A stretch of 64,000 nt of DNA from Mycetocola miduiensis (GTDB lineage: Bacteria; Actinomycetota; Actinomycetes; Actinomycetales; Microbacteriaceae), in NCBI RefSeq assembly GCF_900115155.1, contig NZ_FOVM01000008.1, forward strand, positions 62,001-126,000. The letters are read 5' to 3'. A model generated the notes under the pieces. The model made no database searches. It saw nothing but the letters and a program-made list of their open reading frames with translations, and was not told where the DNA came from. Of the stretch, positions 49,437-58,678 are shown one piece after another (the first letter of the stretch is position 1; every line of letters begins with the position of its first letter). The translations under genes and the position numbers were made by a program.

Positions 49437-50054
49437 GTGCTTCTCGCCATCGATTCTTCCACCGGGACCTCCGTCGCCGTGGTCGACCGCGACGGCGGGA
49501 TCCTCGCCGAAAACGCCGTCGACGACACCATGCGACACGCCGAGGTCGTCGGTGCGCTGATCCGCGACACCCTCAGCGAGGCGGGGGTCGTCGCGGCAGA
49601 TCTCTCCGCCGTCGCGTGCGGCATGGGCCCCGGACCCTTCACCGGGCTGCGGATCGGCATCGCCGCTGCGAGAGCGTTCGCTCTCGGTGCAGGCAAGCCT
49701 GTCGTTCCCCTCGTCAGCCATGACGCTGTCGCCTTCGCCTGGTACGCGGCAGGGAACAGTGGCGACCTCCTCATCGCCACCGACGCCCGCCGCCGTGAAC
49801 TGTACTGGTCGGCATACTCCGGAGTCACTGCGGTGGGACTACCGGTTCGTTCCGCCGGGCCCGGCCTTTCGCACCCCGAGGATGTACCGGCGAGCACAGG
49901 CTCCCGGATCGACGCGGACACGGTCTCGGCGGGGTCGCTCGGCATGCTCGCCGAACTCACCTGGGCTGCCGGCGCGAGCTTCGCAGCCGACGAACCGCTC
50001 TATCTCCGGTCCCCGGACGTCACAATGTCTTCACGCAAGCGGGTGACCGCATGA
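49437..50054 (+). CDS. tsaB: tRNA t6A biosynthesis protein TsaB
   Basis: The 205-residue ASKHA-fold protein begins MLLAIDSSTGTSVAVVD and has the family segment VACGMGPGPFTGLRIGIAAA. It is the platform partner of TsaD. It overlaps rimI by 4 bp. Confidence 0.94.
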   Translation: MLLAIDSSTGTSVAVVDRDGGILAENAVDDTMRHAEVVGALIRDTLSEAGVVAADLSAVACGMGPGPFTGLRIGIAAARAFALGAGKPVVPLVSHDAVAFAWYAAGNSGDLLIATDARRRELYWSAYSGVTAVGLPVRSAGPGLSHPEDVPASTGSRIDADTVSAGSLGMLAELTWAAGASFAADEPLYLRSPDVTMSSRKRVTA

Positions 50055-50539
50055 CCTGGCAGCTACGGAAGGCATCCGCCGCGGACCTTCACCACATCAT
50101 GCAGATCGAACAGTCCGTCTTCGTCACGGACGCCTGGTCGGAGTCCGTGATGCGTGCCGAACTCGAATCGGGCAACACCGTGTACGTCGTGGCGACGGCG
50201 CTCGGCGCTCCTGATGTCGTCCAGGGGTACGCGGGCCTGATGGTGCCGCCTGGGGCGACCGAGGCTGACGTGCAGACCATCGCCGTCGCCCCGGACGTAC
50301 GCCGGATGGGACTGGGCCGAGCACTCATGCACGCCCTGCTCAAAGCTGCCAGGTCCGCGGGGGTCCGCGACGTGTTCCTCGAGGTCCGCGCCGACAACGC
50401 GGGGGCCCAGGCCCTCTACGAGTCGCTGGGGTTCGTGGGCATCGGCGTGCGCCCGGGGTACTACCAGCCGGATGATGTGGATGCACTTGTGATGAAACTC
50501 GAACTTCCCCGCCAGAGCACAGCGGTCGGTGCCTCGTGA
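50051..50539 (+). CDS. rimI: Ribosomal-protein-alanine N-acetyltransferase
   Basis: The 162-residue GNAT protein has the acetyl-CoA loop region [15 protein letters not shown] and the [17 protein letters not shown] motif typical of RimI. It probably acetylates S18 or a similar N-terminus. It lies between tsaB and tsaD, as is common. Confidence 0.9.
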   Translation: MTWQLRKASAADLHHIMQIEQSVFVTDAWSESVMRAELESGNTVYVVATALGAPDVVQGYAGLMVPPGATEADVQTIAVAPDVRRMGLGRALMHALLKAARSAGVRDVFLEVRADNAGAQALYESLGFVGIGVRPGYYQPDDVDALVMKLELPRQSTAVGAS

Positions 50540-51609
50540 GCGCAGGGACCCTGAACCGGGACGCTCCGCTCGTCCTCGGTATCGAAACCTCCTGCGACGA
50601 AACAGGAATCGGCATTGTGCGTGGCCGCACCCTGCTGAGCAACACCATCGCCTCGTCGATGGAGGAGCACGCCCGTTACGGTGGCGTGGTTCCGGAGGTC
50701 GCCGCGCGCGCGCACCTCGAAGCGCTCGTCCCGGCGCTGACCTCGGCGGTGGCCGAGGCAGGAATCACGCTCGACGACCTCGACGCGATCGCCGTGACAT
50801 CCGGTCCGGGCCTCTCCGGCGCGCTGATGGTCGGTGTTGGCGCCGCGAAGGCGCTCGCCGTGGCCCTCGACAAGCCGATCTACGCGGTGAACCACCTCGT
50901 CGGACATGTCGGCGCTGACATCCTCGACGAGTCAGGCACCCCGTTCGAATACCCCACTATCGCGCTGCTGGTGTCAGGCGGACACACCTCCCTGCTCCTC
51001 GTCCGTGACCTCGTCGGCGACGTCGAGCTCCTCGGTGAGACGATCGACGACGCCGCGGGGGAGGCGTTCGATAAGGTCGCCCGGCTCCTGGGGCTCGCAT
51101 ACCCGGGCGGACCTGAGATCGACCGGCTCGCCGCTCTCGGTGACCCAAAAGCCATCCGCTTTCCTCGCGGGCTGACCCTTCCCAAGGACATGGCGAAGCA
51201 CCGCTACGATTTCTCGTTCTCCGGGCTCAAGACATCCGTCGCCCGTTGGGTGGAGAAGCAAGAGGACCTCGGAAACGAGGTGCCCGTCGCGGATGTCGCG
51301 GCGAGCTTCCGCGAAGCGGTCGCGGACGTGCTCCTCACCAAGGCGATCGCTGCCTGTGTCGACTACAACGTGCCGCGGCTGCTCCTCGGCGGTGGCGTCG
51401 TCGCGAATGCGCGGGTTCGGTCTCTCGCAACGGAGAGGGCCGCAGCGGCCGGGGTTGCGCTTCGGATCCCGCCGCTGTCGCTGTGCACGGACAACGGCGC
51501 GATGATCGCCGAGCTCGGCGCACAGCTGATCATGGCCGGACACGCGCCGTCGACGCTGGACTTCTCGGCTGACTCGACACTCCCGGTCACTGAGATCCAG
51601 GTCCGCTGA
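50536..51609 (+). CDS. tsaD: tRNA N6-adenosine threonylcarbamoyltransferase TsaD
   Basis: The 357-residue enzyme makes t6A37 in ANN-decoding tRNAs. The metal ligands are His120 and His124 in AVNHLVGH; the [12 protein letters not shown] start and [11 protein letters not shown] motif are diagnostic. A GTG start overlaps rimI by 4 bp. The last codons are repeated downstream (see 51591). Confidence 0.97.
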   Translation: MSAGTLNRDAPLVLGIETSCDETGIGIVRGRTLLSNTIASSMEEHARYGGVVPEVAARAHLEALVPALTSAVAEAGITLDDLDAIAVTSGPGLSGALMVGVGAAKALAVALDKPIYAVNHLVGHVGADILDESGTPFEYPTIALLVSGGHTSLLLVRDLVGDVELLGETIDDAAGEAFDKVARLLGLAYPGGPEIDRLAALGDPKAIRFPRGLTLPKDMAKHRYDFSFSGLKTSVARWVEKQEDLGNEVPVADVAASFREAVADVLLTKAIAACVDYNVPRLLLGGGVVANARVRSLATERAAAAGVALRIPPLSLCTDNGAMIAELGAQLIMAGHAPSTLDFSADSTLPVTEIQVR

Positions 51610-51638
51610 GATCCAGGTCCGCTGAGATCCAGGTCCGC
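51591..51638 (+). repeat. Three perfect 16-bp tandem copies across the tsaD stop codon
   Basis: TGAGATCCAGGTCCGC occurs at 51591, 51607 and 51623 and is followed by TGAGCC. The first copy encodes the tsaD C-terminus; the TGA of the second copy is the stop. The unit is not a multiple of three. Confidence 0.9.
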
Positions 51639-51889
51639 TGAGCCGGCGCGGCTGCGTCGCCGTTGATGGCTGGAGGGTGCGTCGCGTCGTCGCTATTGGT
51701 CGAAGATTTCGTCGAGGTCCAGTCGCCTGTGACCGAGCGGCGAAAGAACAGCGAAATGTAACCGAGCGATGGTGTGCCGGGCTGCAACGCGTGGGTCGCG
51801 GGATGCCTCGCGATAGGGTGTCATTCTGGATGCCGGTTGTTCGCCTCACGCGCCCCGGTCGACCTCGTGCTTGGTGACAGGAGAGAACT
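51639..51889. other. Intergenic region after tsaD, no gene
   Basis: About 250 bp with no supported gene or terminator. TAGGGT at 51814-51819 could be a -10 for the following gene, but no -35 was found. Confidence 0.4.
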
Positions 51890-52630
51890 TTGTCAGACCC
51901 CCAGTCTCCCGAGCACGCCCCGGCGCGACCGCCGCTTCCTCCCCAGCCCACGCCGTCCGTCGAGCCACCAGCGGCCGAGGCTGTGCCAGAGGCGGACGGA
52001 CAAGACCGAGGCAGGCCAGAGCCCGACCTGGACGCTGCCCGGGCGCCAGCCGCGACTCCTCCGTACGCCCCATCCTCATCGCCCGCATACGGCGGAGCAT
52101 CCACACCGCCACCGAACCCATTCGGGCAGCCGACCGCCGGTCGGCACGCGAGTCCATCGACCTCGGCTGAGCAGTCGCTCGGGTTCGCCCCGCCCAGTTC
52201 CCCGAGCTTCGCCGCACCGGCCGGAGCGGCGGCAGGGTACGGTTCGTACCCGCAAGCACCATCGGCGCAGCGGCATGGCCAGCCCGCCAACGAAGCTTCC
52301 GGTTACCGAACGCCCGGTTACCCGACGAACCCGCAGGCCCAGCAGTACCCGGCTCCGGTAACGCCGCCGAGGCCAGCGAAGCCCTCCACGAAGCTCGCCA
52401 ACACCGGCCTCGCCCTCGGCGTCGTCGGGGTGATCGGCGGCATCTTCTTCGGCTGGACGCTGCCCTTCTCGATCGCCGCCATCGTGCTCGGCTTCCTCGC
52501 CCGGCCGAGGGAACCGCGCGCCCGCGGCGTTGCCCTGAGCACGATCGTCACGGGCGCCGTCGGAGTGCTGCTCTCGCTGGGCTGGCTCACCTACAGCATC
52601 CTCACCTGGCTCGCGCTGACGGCGTCATAG
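51890..52630 (+). CDS. Proline-rich, DUF4190-like membrane protein
   Basis: A TTG start is chosen because AGGAGAG lies 5-11 nt upstream and no ATG or GTG offers a better site. The 246-residue product has a disordered Pro/Ala/Ser-rich first two thirds (residues 1-165). Two or three transmembrane helices follow (about 170-205 and 213-243) with GxxxG-type spacing, like small DUF4190 proteins. The function is unknown. Confidence 0.75.
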   Translation: MSDPQSPEHAPARPPLPPQPTPSVEPPAAEAVPEADGQDRGRPEPDLDAARAPAATPPYAPSSSPAYGGASTPPPNPFGQPTAGRHASPSTSAEQSLGFAPPSSPSFAAPAGAAAGYGSYPQAPSAQRHGQPANEASGYRTPGYPTNPQAQQYPAPVTPPRPAKPSTKLANTGLALGVVGVIGGIFFGWTLPFSIAAIVLGFLARPREPRARGVALSTIVTGAVGVLLSLGWLTYSILTWLALTAS

Positions 52631-52647
52631 CGAAAGGACCCCGTCCC

Positions 52648-52971
52648 GTGAACCCCGCCATTCTCTTCACCGCAGCCACGACCAGCTACCTGGCCAACTG
52701 TGCCCTTGGCACCGCGGTCGCCACAGGCACCCTGAACACCGGTCGTGCGCACTGGGTGCACCACGCGCTGTACATCTCGACGGCCAGCCTCGCGGCAGTC
52801 GCCACGAGTTCGCTGTTCTGGAGCCGGAACCGCGCCGGGCTGTTGTTGCTTCCCGCCGCTGTGCCCCTCGCCCTCATTCCTGCCATCAGTTCGCACTCAC
52901 GCCGGCACATCGTCACGGCGCTCGCCGCAGCACCGTTCTTCGTGGCGAGTCTCGTCAAAGCCTGGAGGTAA
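52648..52971 (+). CDS. Small membrane protein of unknown function
   Basis: The 107-residue protein has a GTG start after AAAGGA and three or four hydrophobic segments. Its most polar stretch is [12 protein letters not shown]. It lies 17 bp after the proline-rich protein and 5 bp before the nitroreductase, so the three form a likely operon. I recognise no family. Confidence 0.68.
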   Translation: MNPAILFTAATTSYLANCALGTAVATGTLNTGRAHWVHHALYISTASLAAVATSSLFWSRNRAGLLLLPAAVPLALIPAISSHSRRHIVTALAAAPFFVASLVKAWR

Positions 52972-52976
52972 TACGC

Positions 52977-53792
52977 ATGGAATTCCTCGACGTCGTTCGC
53001 CGGCGCAAGACGACCAACGGACCGTTCCTGCCCGACCCGGTCAGCGAAGAGCATCAGCGACTGCTCATGGAACTCGCCGGCCGGGCGCCGTCGCAGCTCA
53101 ACAGCCAGCCATGGCGGTTCGTGATTGTCGAAGACCGCGCGACGATCGAGCAGATCGCGACGATCAGCGGTGAGAGCATGACCGAGGCGATGTCGAACGG
53201 CACGTTCTTCGAACGCTACAAGCCCTACTTCCGGTTCAGCGCCGAAGAGATGGCGACGAGGAGGGACGGGATGCTGTTCGACCGGCTCCCGGCCGCGCTC
53301 CGTCCGTTCACCGGCCAGGTCTTCACCGCGCGCGGGCAGAAGCTGATGAACACCATGCGGGTGCCGCAGAAGCTCGGTGAGGAGAACCGCAAACTCGTCG
53401 CCGGTTCGCCGATGCTCCTCGGGGTGATGCTCGACAGGTCCGAGTACCGGCCGGGCGAACTGTCATCGTTCTACTCGGTATTCAGCATGGGCGCCGCGAT
53501 GGAGAACGTGTGGCTCGCAACCGTTGAACTGGGCATGGGCATCCAGTTCGTGTCGTTCCCGATGGAGGTCCCAGGCAATTGGGCCAAGATCGAATCGCTT
53601 CTGCGGGTGCCTGACGACCTGGAGCTCATGGCCGTCTACCGCCTCGGCTACCTGCCGCACGAGCAGCGCCGCCCCGCCATCGACTGGTCGAGCCACGAGC
53701 GCAAGCTGCCGTCGCAGTACGTCTTCCGCGGCACATGCGAAACGCCCCAGGCCGGGTGGGATGTTCCCGCCGAAGCGGGCGACCCGGCCTGA
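52977..53792 (+). CDS. Nitroreductase family flavoprotein
   Basis: The 271-residue protein has the FMN-binding N-terminus [15 protein letters not shown] and [17 protein letters not shown], the second family motif [19 protein letters not shown] and the end [12 protein letters not shown]. The likely activity is NAD(P)H-dependent reduction of an unknown substrate. The ATG follows GGAGGTAATACGC. It is convergent with the SRPBCC gene, with only 14 bp between stops. Confidence 0.87.
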   Translation: MEFLDVVRRRKTTNGPFLPDPVSEEHQRLLMELAGRAPSQLNSQPWRFVIVEDRATIEQIATISGESMTEAMSNGTFFERYKPYFRFSAEEMATRRDGMLFDRLPAALRPFTGQVFTARGQKLMNTMRVPQKLGEENRKLVAGSPMLLGVMLDRSEYRPGELSSFYSVFSMGAAMENVWLATVELGMGIQFVSFPMEVPGNWAKIESLLRVPDDLELMAVYRLGYLPHEQRRPAIDWSSHERKLPSQYVFRGTCETPQAGWDVPAEAGDPA

Positions 53793-53806
53793 GGCGTCGC
53801 GAAGTC

Positions 53807-54280
53807 CTAGCGTCCGGTTGCGTCCTGCTCCCGCTCGACTGAGCCGCGCCAGGCGCCGGTCTCAAAACCGTTCGACTCGATGAGTTCCTTGAACTTCTTC
53901 AGGTCGCGGCCGATCTGGATGTCATCGACCTGCAGGAGCGCACCGGCCTTCTCGACGATGCCCTGCGGGGTCCAGTCGAGCTGCACCGAAATGCGTGTCT
54001 CATCGTCGTTGAGGCGGTAGAACGTGACGACTCCGGCGTGGTCTTCGCCACCGGTGCTCTTCCAGGCGATCCGCTCATCCGGGTGCTGCTCGGTGATCTC
54101 AGCATCGAACTCACGGGTGACCCCGGCGATCGACACCTTCCAGTGCGTCAGGGTGTCCGTCTTCTGAACGACCTCGTCCACTCCGCTGAGGAACTGGGGG
54201 AACGATTCGAACTGGGTCCACTGGTTGTACGCGGTGGTGATGGGAACGGTGACGTCGATATCCGATTTGACAGTTGCCAT
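53807..54280 (-). CDS. SRPBCC (polyketide cyclase/dehydrase-like) family protein
   Basis: The 157-residue protein begins MATVKSDIDVTVPITTAYNQ and has the family FESFPQFLSGVDEVV segment. These small helix-grip proteins bind hydrophobic ligands; the ligand is unknown. The second of two nearby ATGs is chosen, because AGAAGG sits 6 nt before it and directly abuts the first. Confidence 0.82.
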   Translation of the reverse strand: MATVKSDIDVTVPITTAYNQWTQFESFPQFLSGVDEVVQKTDTLTHWKVSIAGVTREFDAEITEQHPDERIAWKSTGGEDHAGVVTFYRLNDDETRISVQLDWTPQGIVEKAGALLQVDDIQIGRDLKKFKELIESNGFETGAWRGSVEREQDATGR

Positions 54281-54395
54281 GGGCATCCTTCTCTCTTCTC
54301 GGTTTGCTGGATTCCCTCAGGACATCACGACGGGCTTCGCGCTGTCGAGGGGTTGCGACCGGCCACCCGACCATGCCACGCGAGACGGATGCCGG

Positions 54396-55580
54396 TCAGA
54401 GACGCTCGCAGAGAAGCGCGGCGTGCCTCCCGGCAACGCGCGTGAGTACGAGGGTCGCGCTGTTCGGGCCTTTCAGGTTCATGCGGGTCCGGAACGCGGC
54501 AGGGTCGATGTCTGCCCCGCGCTTCTTGACCTCGAGCGTGCCGATGCCGCGCGCTCGCAGTGCCCGTTTGAGGGTGCGCTCGTCGAGCGGAAAACGCTCG
54601 AGAATCCTGAACCCCGTCGCGAACGGGGTCGTCCGTGCCTCATCGCCGGTCAGGTAAGCGATTCCGTCGCTCAGCATGCCTGCGCCGAGCGTCCGGGCGA
54701 CGTCGCCGATGAGGCGGGCGCGGATGACGGCTCCGTCCGGCTCCCAGAGATACTCCCCGAGCGGCGCGACGTCGACGTCGTCGCTGTCGGCCCCCGCGTG
54801 CAGCTCGTGGCTGCCATTGCTGTCGAGGACGAGGGCAGAGCGGTGGATGCCGTCGCGTGCGACAGCGCCGAACCACAGGCCCAATTCCACCACGTGCCCG
54901 TCGACGCTCACCCACTGGGCTTCGGCGTCGTCGGGGATCAGTGACCGGTCAAACCCTGGCCCGAGCTTCACCCCCGTCGGCCGGGCCGCTGCAGCAGCGA
55001 AGACAAAATCGAGGGACGGCGTGTAGTCGGAGGGCTGGGTGAGGCGGGCGGTGTTCGAATGACCGGCGGTGCGCCTCGCCGGGTCGAAGTACAGCGCGTC
55101 GAACCGATCCAGGTCGATGTCCTCAGCGGATGCGTGCTCCACTTGTGCCGATTCGAACGGGGCGAGGTTGTAACTGGCGACGGTCGCCGTCACCTCGTCG
55201 ACGTCGACGGCGGTCACCTCCAGATCGAGGGCAGCGAGTGCCATGGCGTCCCCGCCGATCCCGCAACCGAGGTCGGCGACTCGCGTCAAACCGGCGGAAT
55301 CGAACCGCCCGGCGTGAAGCGCGGCCACCCTGAGGCGGGTGGCCTGCTCGAGCCCCGCTTCGGTGAAGAGCATCCGTGCAGCGAAAGCCCCGAACTTGCC
55401 CTGGGCCTTCGCGCGCAGTTTGGCCTGGGTCAGCACCGATGCGACGAGGGAGGGGGAATGGCCGGCCGCTCGCAGCCGCGACACGGTGGCGACGACGTCG
55501 CCAGTGTCCGCTCCTGCCACCTCATCGAGCAGGGTCAAACCCTCCGGGGTGAGCAATTCGACCAGTTCGGCTCTTTCCAT
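54396..55580 (-). CDS. THUMP-like class I SAM-dependent methyltransferase
   Basis: The 394-residue protein has the SAM motif VADLGCGIGGDAMALAAL (about residues 100-117), acidic loop VTAVDVDE and the catalytic-region DALYFDPARRT. The C-terminal part (RFPLDERTLKRALRARGIG, EVKKRGADIDP) matches the THUMP-like domain of this actinobacterial group. The probable substrate is RNA, which is inference. A TAGGTT hexamer lies 6 nt before the ATG. Confidence 0.85.
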   Translation of the reverse strand: MERAELVELLTPEGLTLLDEVAGADTGDVVATVSRLRAAGHSPSLVASVLTQAKLRAKAQGKFGAFAARMLFTEAGLEQATRLRVAALHAGRFDSAGLTRVADLGCGIGGDAMALAALDLEVTAVDVDEVTATVASYNLAPFESAQVEHASAEDIDLDRFDALYFDPARRTAGHSNTARLTQPSDYTPSLDFVFAAAAARPTGVKLGPGFDRSLIPDDAEAQWVSVDGHVVELGLWFGAVARDGIHRSALVLDSNGSHELHAGADSDDVDVAPLGEYLWEPDGAVIRARLIGDVARTLGAGMLSDGIAYLTGDEARTTPFATGFRILERFPLDERTLKRALRARGIGTLEVKKRGADIDPAAFRTRMNLKGPNSATLVLTRVAGRHAALLCERL

Positions 55581-55586
55581 CCCGCA

Positions 55587-55592
55587 AACCTA
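55587..55592 (-). promoter_or_regulatory. -10 hexamer TAGGTT, leaderless-type promoter
   Basis: On the minus strand TAGGTT lies 6 nt before the methyltransferase ATG, with no Shine-Dalgarno sequence. It is close to the CIRCE elements that face groES. Confidence 0.5.
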
Positions 55593-55622
55593 CCAAGCGT
55601 CTGGGGGCGATTCCCGCGTGGG

Positions 55623-55649
55623 TTGGCACTCACGTTGCGAGAGTGCCAA
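55623..55649 (+). promoter_or_regulatory. CIRCE operator 1 (HrcA site)
   Basis: TTGGCACTC-N9-GAGTGCCAA is a perfect inverted repeat, one base per arm from the CIRCE consensus TTAGCACTC-N9-GAGTGCTAA. It overlaps the groES -35. Confidence 0.9.
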
Positions 55650-55663
55650 CGGATCCCTAGACT
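55635..55663 (+). promoter_or_regulatory. groES promoter between two CIRCE sites
   Basis: TTGCGA (55635-55640) and TAGACT (55658-55663) are spaced by 17 bp. The -35 overlaps CIRCE 1, and CIRCE 2 covers the transcription start, so HrcA should block it tightly. Confidence 0.75.
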
Positions 55664-55667
55664 GGCG

Positions 55668-55694
55668 TTAGCACTCTCGATGTGAGGGTGCTAA
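55668..55694 (+). promoter_or_regulatory. CIRCE operator 2 (HrcA site)
   Basis: TTAGCACTC-N9-GGGTGCTAA matches the consensus except for one base in the right arm. Confidence 0.9.
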
Positions 55695-55725
55695 CTCACA
55701 GTCTTAGTTCAGAAAGAGGTCAACC

Positions 55726-56022
55726 GTGTCGGTCTCCATCAAGCCGCTCGAGGATCGCATCGTCATCAAGCAGGTCGATGCCGAGCAGACAACTGCTTCC
55801 GGTCTCGTCATCCCTGACACCGCCAAGGAGAAGCCCCAGGAGGGCATCGTCGAAGCTGTAGGCCCCGGCCGCGTCGACGACAACGGCAACCGCGTCCCGC
55901 TCGACGTCGCCGTCGGCGACAAGGTCATCTACTCCAAGTACGGCGGAACCGAAGTGAAGTTCGACGGCCAGGACTACCTGGTTCTCTCGGCTCGCGACGT
56001 TCTCGCCGTGGTGGTTCGCTAG
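55726..56022 (+). CDS. groES: Co-chaperonin GroES
   Basis: The 98-residue protein begins [17 protein letters not shown] and has the mobile-loop region [19 protein letters not shown] and the end [16 protein letters not shown]. It caps GroEL during folding. A GTG start follows AGAAAGAGG. groEL does not follow, so chaperonin genes must be split. Confidence 0.97.
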   Translation: MSVSIKPLEDRIVIKQVDAEQTTASGLVIPDTAKEKPQEGIVEAVGPGRVDDNGNRVPLDVAVGDKVIYSKYGGTEVKFDGQDYLVLSARDVLAVVVR

Positions 56023-56042
56023 CACGCACCGCACTCAGTCGG

Positions 56043-56070
56043 ATCCCGGATGGCGAAAGCCGTCCGGGAT
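56043..56070 (+). terminator. Terminator after groES
   Basis: A 12-bp stem, ATCCCGGATGGC (56043-56054) with GCCGTCCGGGAT (56059-56070), has a GAAA loop. The T-tract is poor. Confidence 0.7.
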
Positions 56071-56107
56071 TCGTCCGTTAAGCGGCGAAGAGGAGTCCAG
56101 CCAGCGG

Positions 56108-56113
56108 TAGCAT
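56108..56113 (+). promoter_or_regulatory. -10 hexamer TAGCAT, leaderless-type promoter
   Basis: TAGCAT lies 6 nt before the rarD ATG with no clear Shine-Dalgarno sequence. Confidence 0.5.
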
Positions 56114-56119
56114 CGGGGG

Positions 56120-57118
56120 ATGCCCCCCGCGTCCGATCCTGCAGACATCGACGTCGTGACCGGCGGTACTGTCACCGTCCGGACCGGCGCCGTCCCGGAG
56201 CGGCTGAACCGTTCAGGCCTCGCATACGCGGTTACTGCCTACGTGCTCTGGGGTATGCTACCGCTCTACTTCCTCCTGGTTGCCCCGACCGGCCCGTTCG
56301 AGCTCGTCGCCGTGCGGGTGATCTTCTCCCTCCTCTTCTGTGCGCTGCTGCTCACGGTGACCCGAGCCTGGAAGCCCTTCTTCCGGCTGCTCGTGACACC
56401 CAAGATCAGCTTCACCATGGCGCTCGCCGGCGCCCTCATCTTCGTCAACTGGCAGACCTACGTCTTCGGGGTTCTCAACGGGCAGGTGGTCGAGGCGTCG
56501 CTCGGGTATTTCATCAACCCCATCGTCACCGTCTTCCTGGGCGTCTTCTTCCTTCGCGAGCGGCTGCGTCTTATCCAGTGGATCTCGGTCGGGATCAGCA
56601 TCCTCGCCGTCCTCGTCCTCGCTGTCGGCGCCGGCGGTGTCCCGTGGATCGCTCTCATCCTCGCCTTCTCTTTCGGGCTGTACGGCTATATCAAGAAGCG
56701 GGTCGGGCCGCGGGTGGATGCCGTCGCCGGTCTCACGCTCGAAACCACCTGGCTGCTCCCCGTCGCGATCCTGCAGCTTGTCTTCGTCGGGCTCACCACC
56801 GGGCTGACGATCGGCACGGTGAGCCCGGTGCACACGGCACTGCTCGTCGGCACCGGCGTGATCACCGCCGTCCCACTTCTCCTCTTTGCTGCAGCATCGC
56901 GACGGCTGCCGCTCGTGTGGATGGGATTCATCCAGTTCTTCGCCCCGGTGATCCAGTTCCTCTTCGGGGTCCTCGTGCTCCACGAAGAGATGCCGCTCGA
57001 ACGGTGGATCGGGTTCGCTCTGGTGTGGCTTGCGCTCATCGTGCTCACCGTCGACATGGCGGCTGGGGCGCGGCGATCGGCCGTTCAACGCAACAAAGCC
57101 GCTGGAACTCGCCCCTGA
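56120..57118 (+). CDS. rarD: RarD-like EamA-family transporter
   Basis: The 332-residue membrane protein has about ten helices in two EamA repeats and the RarD motif YVLWGMLPLYFLL. The conserved loop ASLGYFINPIVTVFLGVFFL is present. The substrate of RarD proteins is not firmly known. The start at 56120 adds about 30 hydrophilic residues before the first helix, but is supported by the TAGCAT hexamer. Confidence 0.87.
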   Translation: MPPASDPADIDVVTGGTVTVRTGAVPERLNRSGLAYAVTAYVLWGMLPLYFLLVAPTGPFELVAVRVIFSLLFCALLLTVTRAWKPFFRLLVTPKISFTMALAGALIFVNWQTYVFGVLNGQVVEASLGYFINPIVTVFLGVFFLRERLRLIQWISVGISILAVLVLAVGAGGVPWIALILAFSFGLYGYIKKRVGPRVDAVAGLTLETTWLLPVAILQLVFVGLTTGLTIGTVSPVHTALLVGTGVITAVPLLLFAAASRRLPLVWMGFIQFFAPVIQFLFGVLVLHEEMPLERWIGFALVWLALIVLTVDMAAGARRSAVQRNKAAGTRP

Positions 57119-57139
57119 CCGCGGAAAAAGATCACGAAC

Positions 57140-57174
57140 TGTAACGATTGTGCACGCTGTTACACGGATGTAAT
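57140..57174 (+). promoter_or_regulatory. Possible GlnR-like operator upstream of the binding-protein gene
   Basis: TGTAAC (57140-57145) and GTTACA (57159-57164) form an inverted repeat. GTTAC (57159-57163) is followed after 6 nt by GTAAT (57170-57174), which resembles the actinobacterial GlnR pattern GTNAC-N6-GNAAC. It lies just upstream of the promoter, where an activator would bind. Confidence 0.4.
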
Positions 57175-57183
57175 CACTTTGTA

Positions 57184-57212
57184 TTGTTCCCTGACGATTG
57201 CTCGAATAGGTT
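57184..57212 (+). promoter_or_regulatory. Promoter of the binding-protein gene
   Basis: TTGTTC (57184-57189) and TAGGTT (57207-57212) are spaced by 17 bp, about 50 bp before the ATG. Confidence 0.55.
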
Positions 57213-57266
57213 GGCACAACGACAGCGCTAGAGCGCTGTCGATTGGACACGACAGCAAGGAGCAAC

Positions 57267-58544
57267 ATGGGCGTTTTCACCCGGGCTACGGCCTCCCGCT
57301 CACGCAAAGCCACTCTCAGTGGACTTGTCTTCCTCGGGGCCAGCGCGCTGGTTCTCACCGGATGCTCAAGTTCGGGCGGAGGCGAAGGCAGCAGCAACGA
57401 AAAGCCGACAGGCGAGGATCTGACCCTCAAGGTGGGAACGCTCCTGCCGCAGACCGGACAACTGGCATTCCTCGGCCCGCCCGAAGAAGCCGGTGTTGGC
57501 CTGGCGGTCAAGGAGATCAACGACGCAGGTTTGGGCATCACCGTTGATGTCACATACGGCGACTCCGGCGACCCCGATAACAAGGCATTCGCGACAACTG
57601 TCCCGAACCTGCTCGGAGAAGGCGTCTCAGCCATCATCGGCGCCGCATCCAGCGGTGTCACGAAGCTCGTCATCGACGAGGTCACCGGCGCAGGCGTCAT
57701 CCAGTTCTCGCCGGCGAACACGTCCGCTGACTTCACCACGTGGGACGACAACGGGCTGTTCTGGCGAACAGCGCCCAGCGACGTCCTCCAGGGTGAGGTG
57801 CTCGGCAACCTGATCGCCGAAGACGGCAACGAAACCCTCGGCATCCTCTACCTCAACGACTCCTACGGAACCGGTCTGGCCAAGTTCACCAAGGAGGCGT
57901 TCGAGAACGCAGGAGGCGAAGTCGTCGAGGAAGTGTCGTACAACGCCGGTGACACGACGTTCGACGCGCAGGTCAGCTCGCTGAAGGCCGCGAACCCGGA
58001 TGCGATCGCCCTGGTCGCATTCGAGGAGACCAAGACGATCGTCCCCGCTCTCGCCGGCTACCCGGCAGACAAGATGTACTTCGTCGACGGAAACCTGGCT
58101 GACTACTCGGCCGACTTCGCTCCCGGGACCCTGACGGGCGCCAAGGGCACCCTGCCCGGTCTCGACACCGACGAGCTCGGTGACTTCACCGATCGCCTGC
58201 AGGAGTTCTGGCAGGGAGAGGGCAACGAGGAGCTGAAGGACTACAGCTACGCAGCTGAGTCCTACGACGCTGTCGTGCTCATCGCCCTTGCGGCGCTCCA
58301 GGCGGGATCGACGGAAGGCAAGGACATCGCAGCCGAGCTGCAGAGTGTCTCCGGAGGCGGTGAAGACGCCGGTGAGAAGTGCACGACTTTCAAGGACTGC
58401 GCTGCTCTCATCAACGATGGCGAAACCGCCGACTACGACGGCTACTCCGGACCGGTCACGTTCGATGAGAACGGCGACCCGACCGAGGCGACCATCGGTA
58501 TCCACCAGTACAAGGAAGACAACACCTACGAGCGCATCAACTAG
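57267..58544 (+). CDS. ABC transporter substrate-binding lipoprotein, branched-chain amino acid type
   Basis: The 425-residue protein starts at 57267, after AAGGAG. It has a basic N-terminus, a hydrophobic stretch and the lipobox LVLTGC with Cys33 as the lipidated residue. The mature part is a Peripla_BP_6 (LivJ-type) fold, seen in VGTLLPQTGQLAFLGPPEEA and GAASSGVTKLVID. It feeds the LivHMGF transporter encoded on the opposite strand. Two strong terminators follow. Confidence 0.92.
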   Translation: MGVFTRATASRSRKATLSGLVFLGASALVLTGCSSSGGGEGSSNEKPTGEDLTLKVGTLLPQTGQLAFLGPPEEAGVGLAVKEINDAGLGITVDVTYGDSGDPDNKAFATTVPNLLGEGVSAIIGAASSGVTKLVIDEVTGAGVIQFSPANTSADFTTWDDNGLFWRTAPSDVLQGEVLGNLIAEDGNETLGILYLNDSYGTGLAKFTKEAFENAGGEVVEEVSYNAGDTTFDAQVSSLKAANPDAIALVAFEETKTIVPALAGYPADKMYFVDGNLADYSADFAPGTLTGAKGTLPGLDTDELGDFTDRLQEFWQGEGNEELKDYSYAAESYDAVVLIALAALQAGSTEGKDIAAELQSVSGGGEDAGEKCTTFKDCAALINDGETADYDGYSGPVTFDENGDPTEATIGIHQYKEDNTYERIN

Positions 58545-58561
58545 ATCGCTCCGGTAACAGG

Positions 58562-58593
58562 GAGGTGGCCGCGGGAAACCCGCGGCCACCTCT
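58562..58593. terminator. Terminator after the binding-protein gene
   Basis: A perfect 14-bp stem, GAGGTGGCCGCGGG with CCCGCGGCCACCTC, has an AAA loop and is followed by TTTG. Confidence 0.9.
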
Positions 58594-58631
58594 TTGTCGT
58601 CGTCCGGGCAGACAGACCCGGCCCGCAAGCG

Positions 58632-58664
58632 AAAAGCCCCGCAGACGCCGTCTGCGGGGCTTTC
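58632..58664. terminator. Bidirectional terminator before the liv operon end
   Basis: A perfect 14-bp stem, AAAGCCCCGCAGAC (58633-58646) with GTCTGCGGGGCTTT (58650-58663), has A- and T-tracts on both sides, so it can end livF from the right as well. Confidence 0.88.
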
Positions 58665-58678
58665 TGTCGTAAGCCGGC

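Noticed and set aside
56258-57844. 528-residue open frame on -
   Set aside because: Antisense to rarD and the binding-protein gene.
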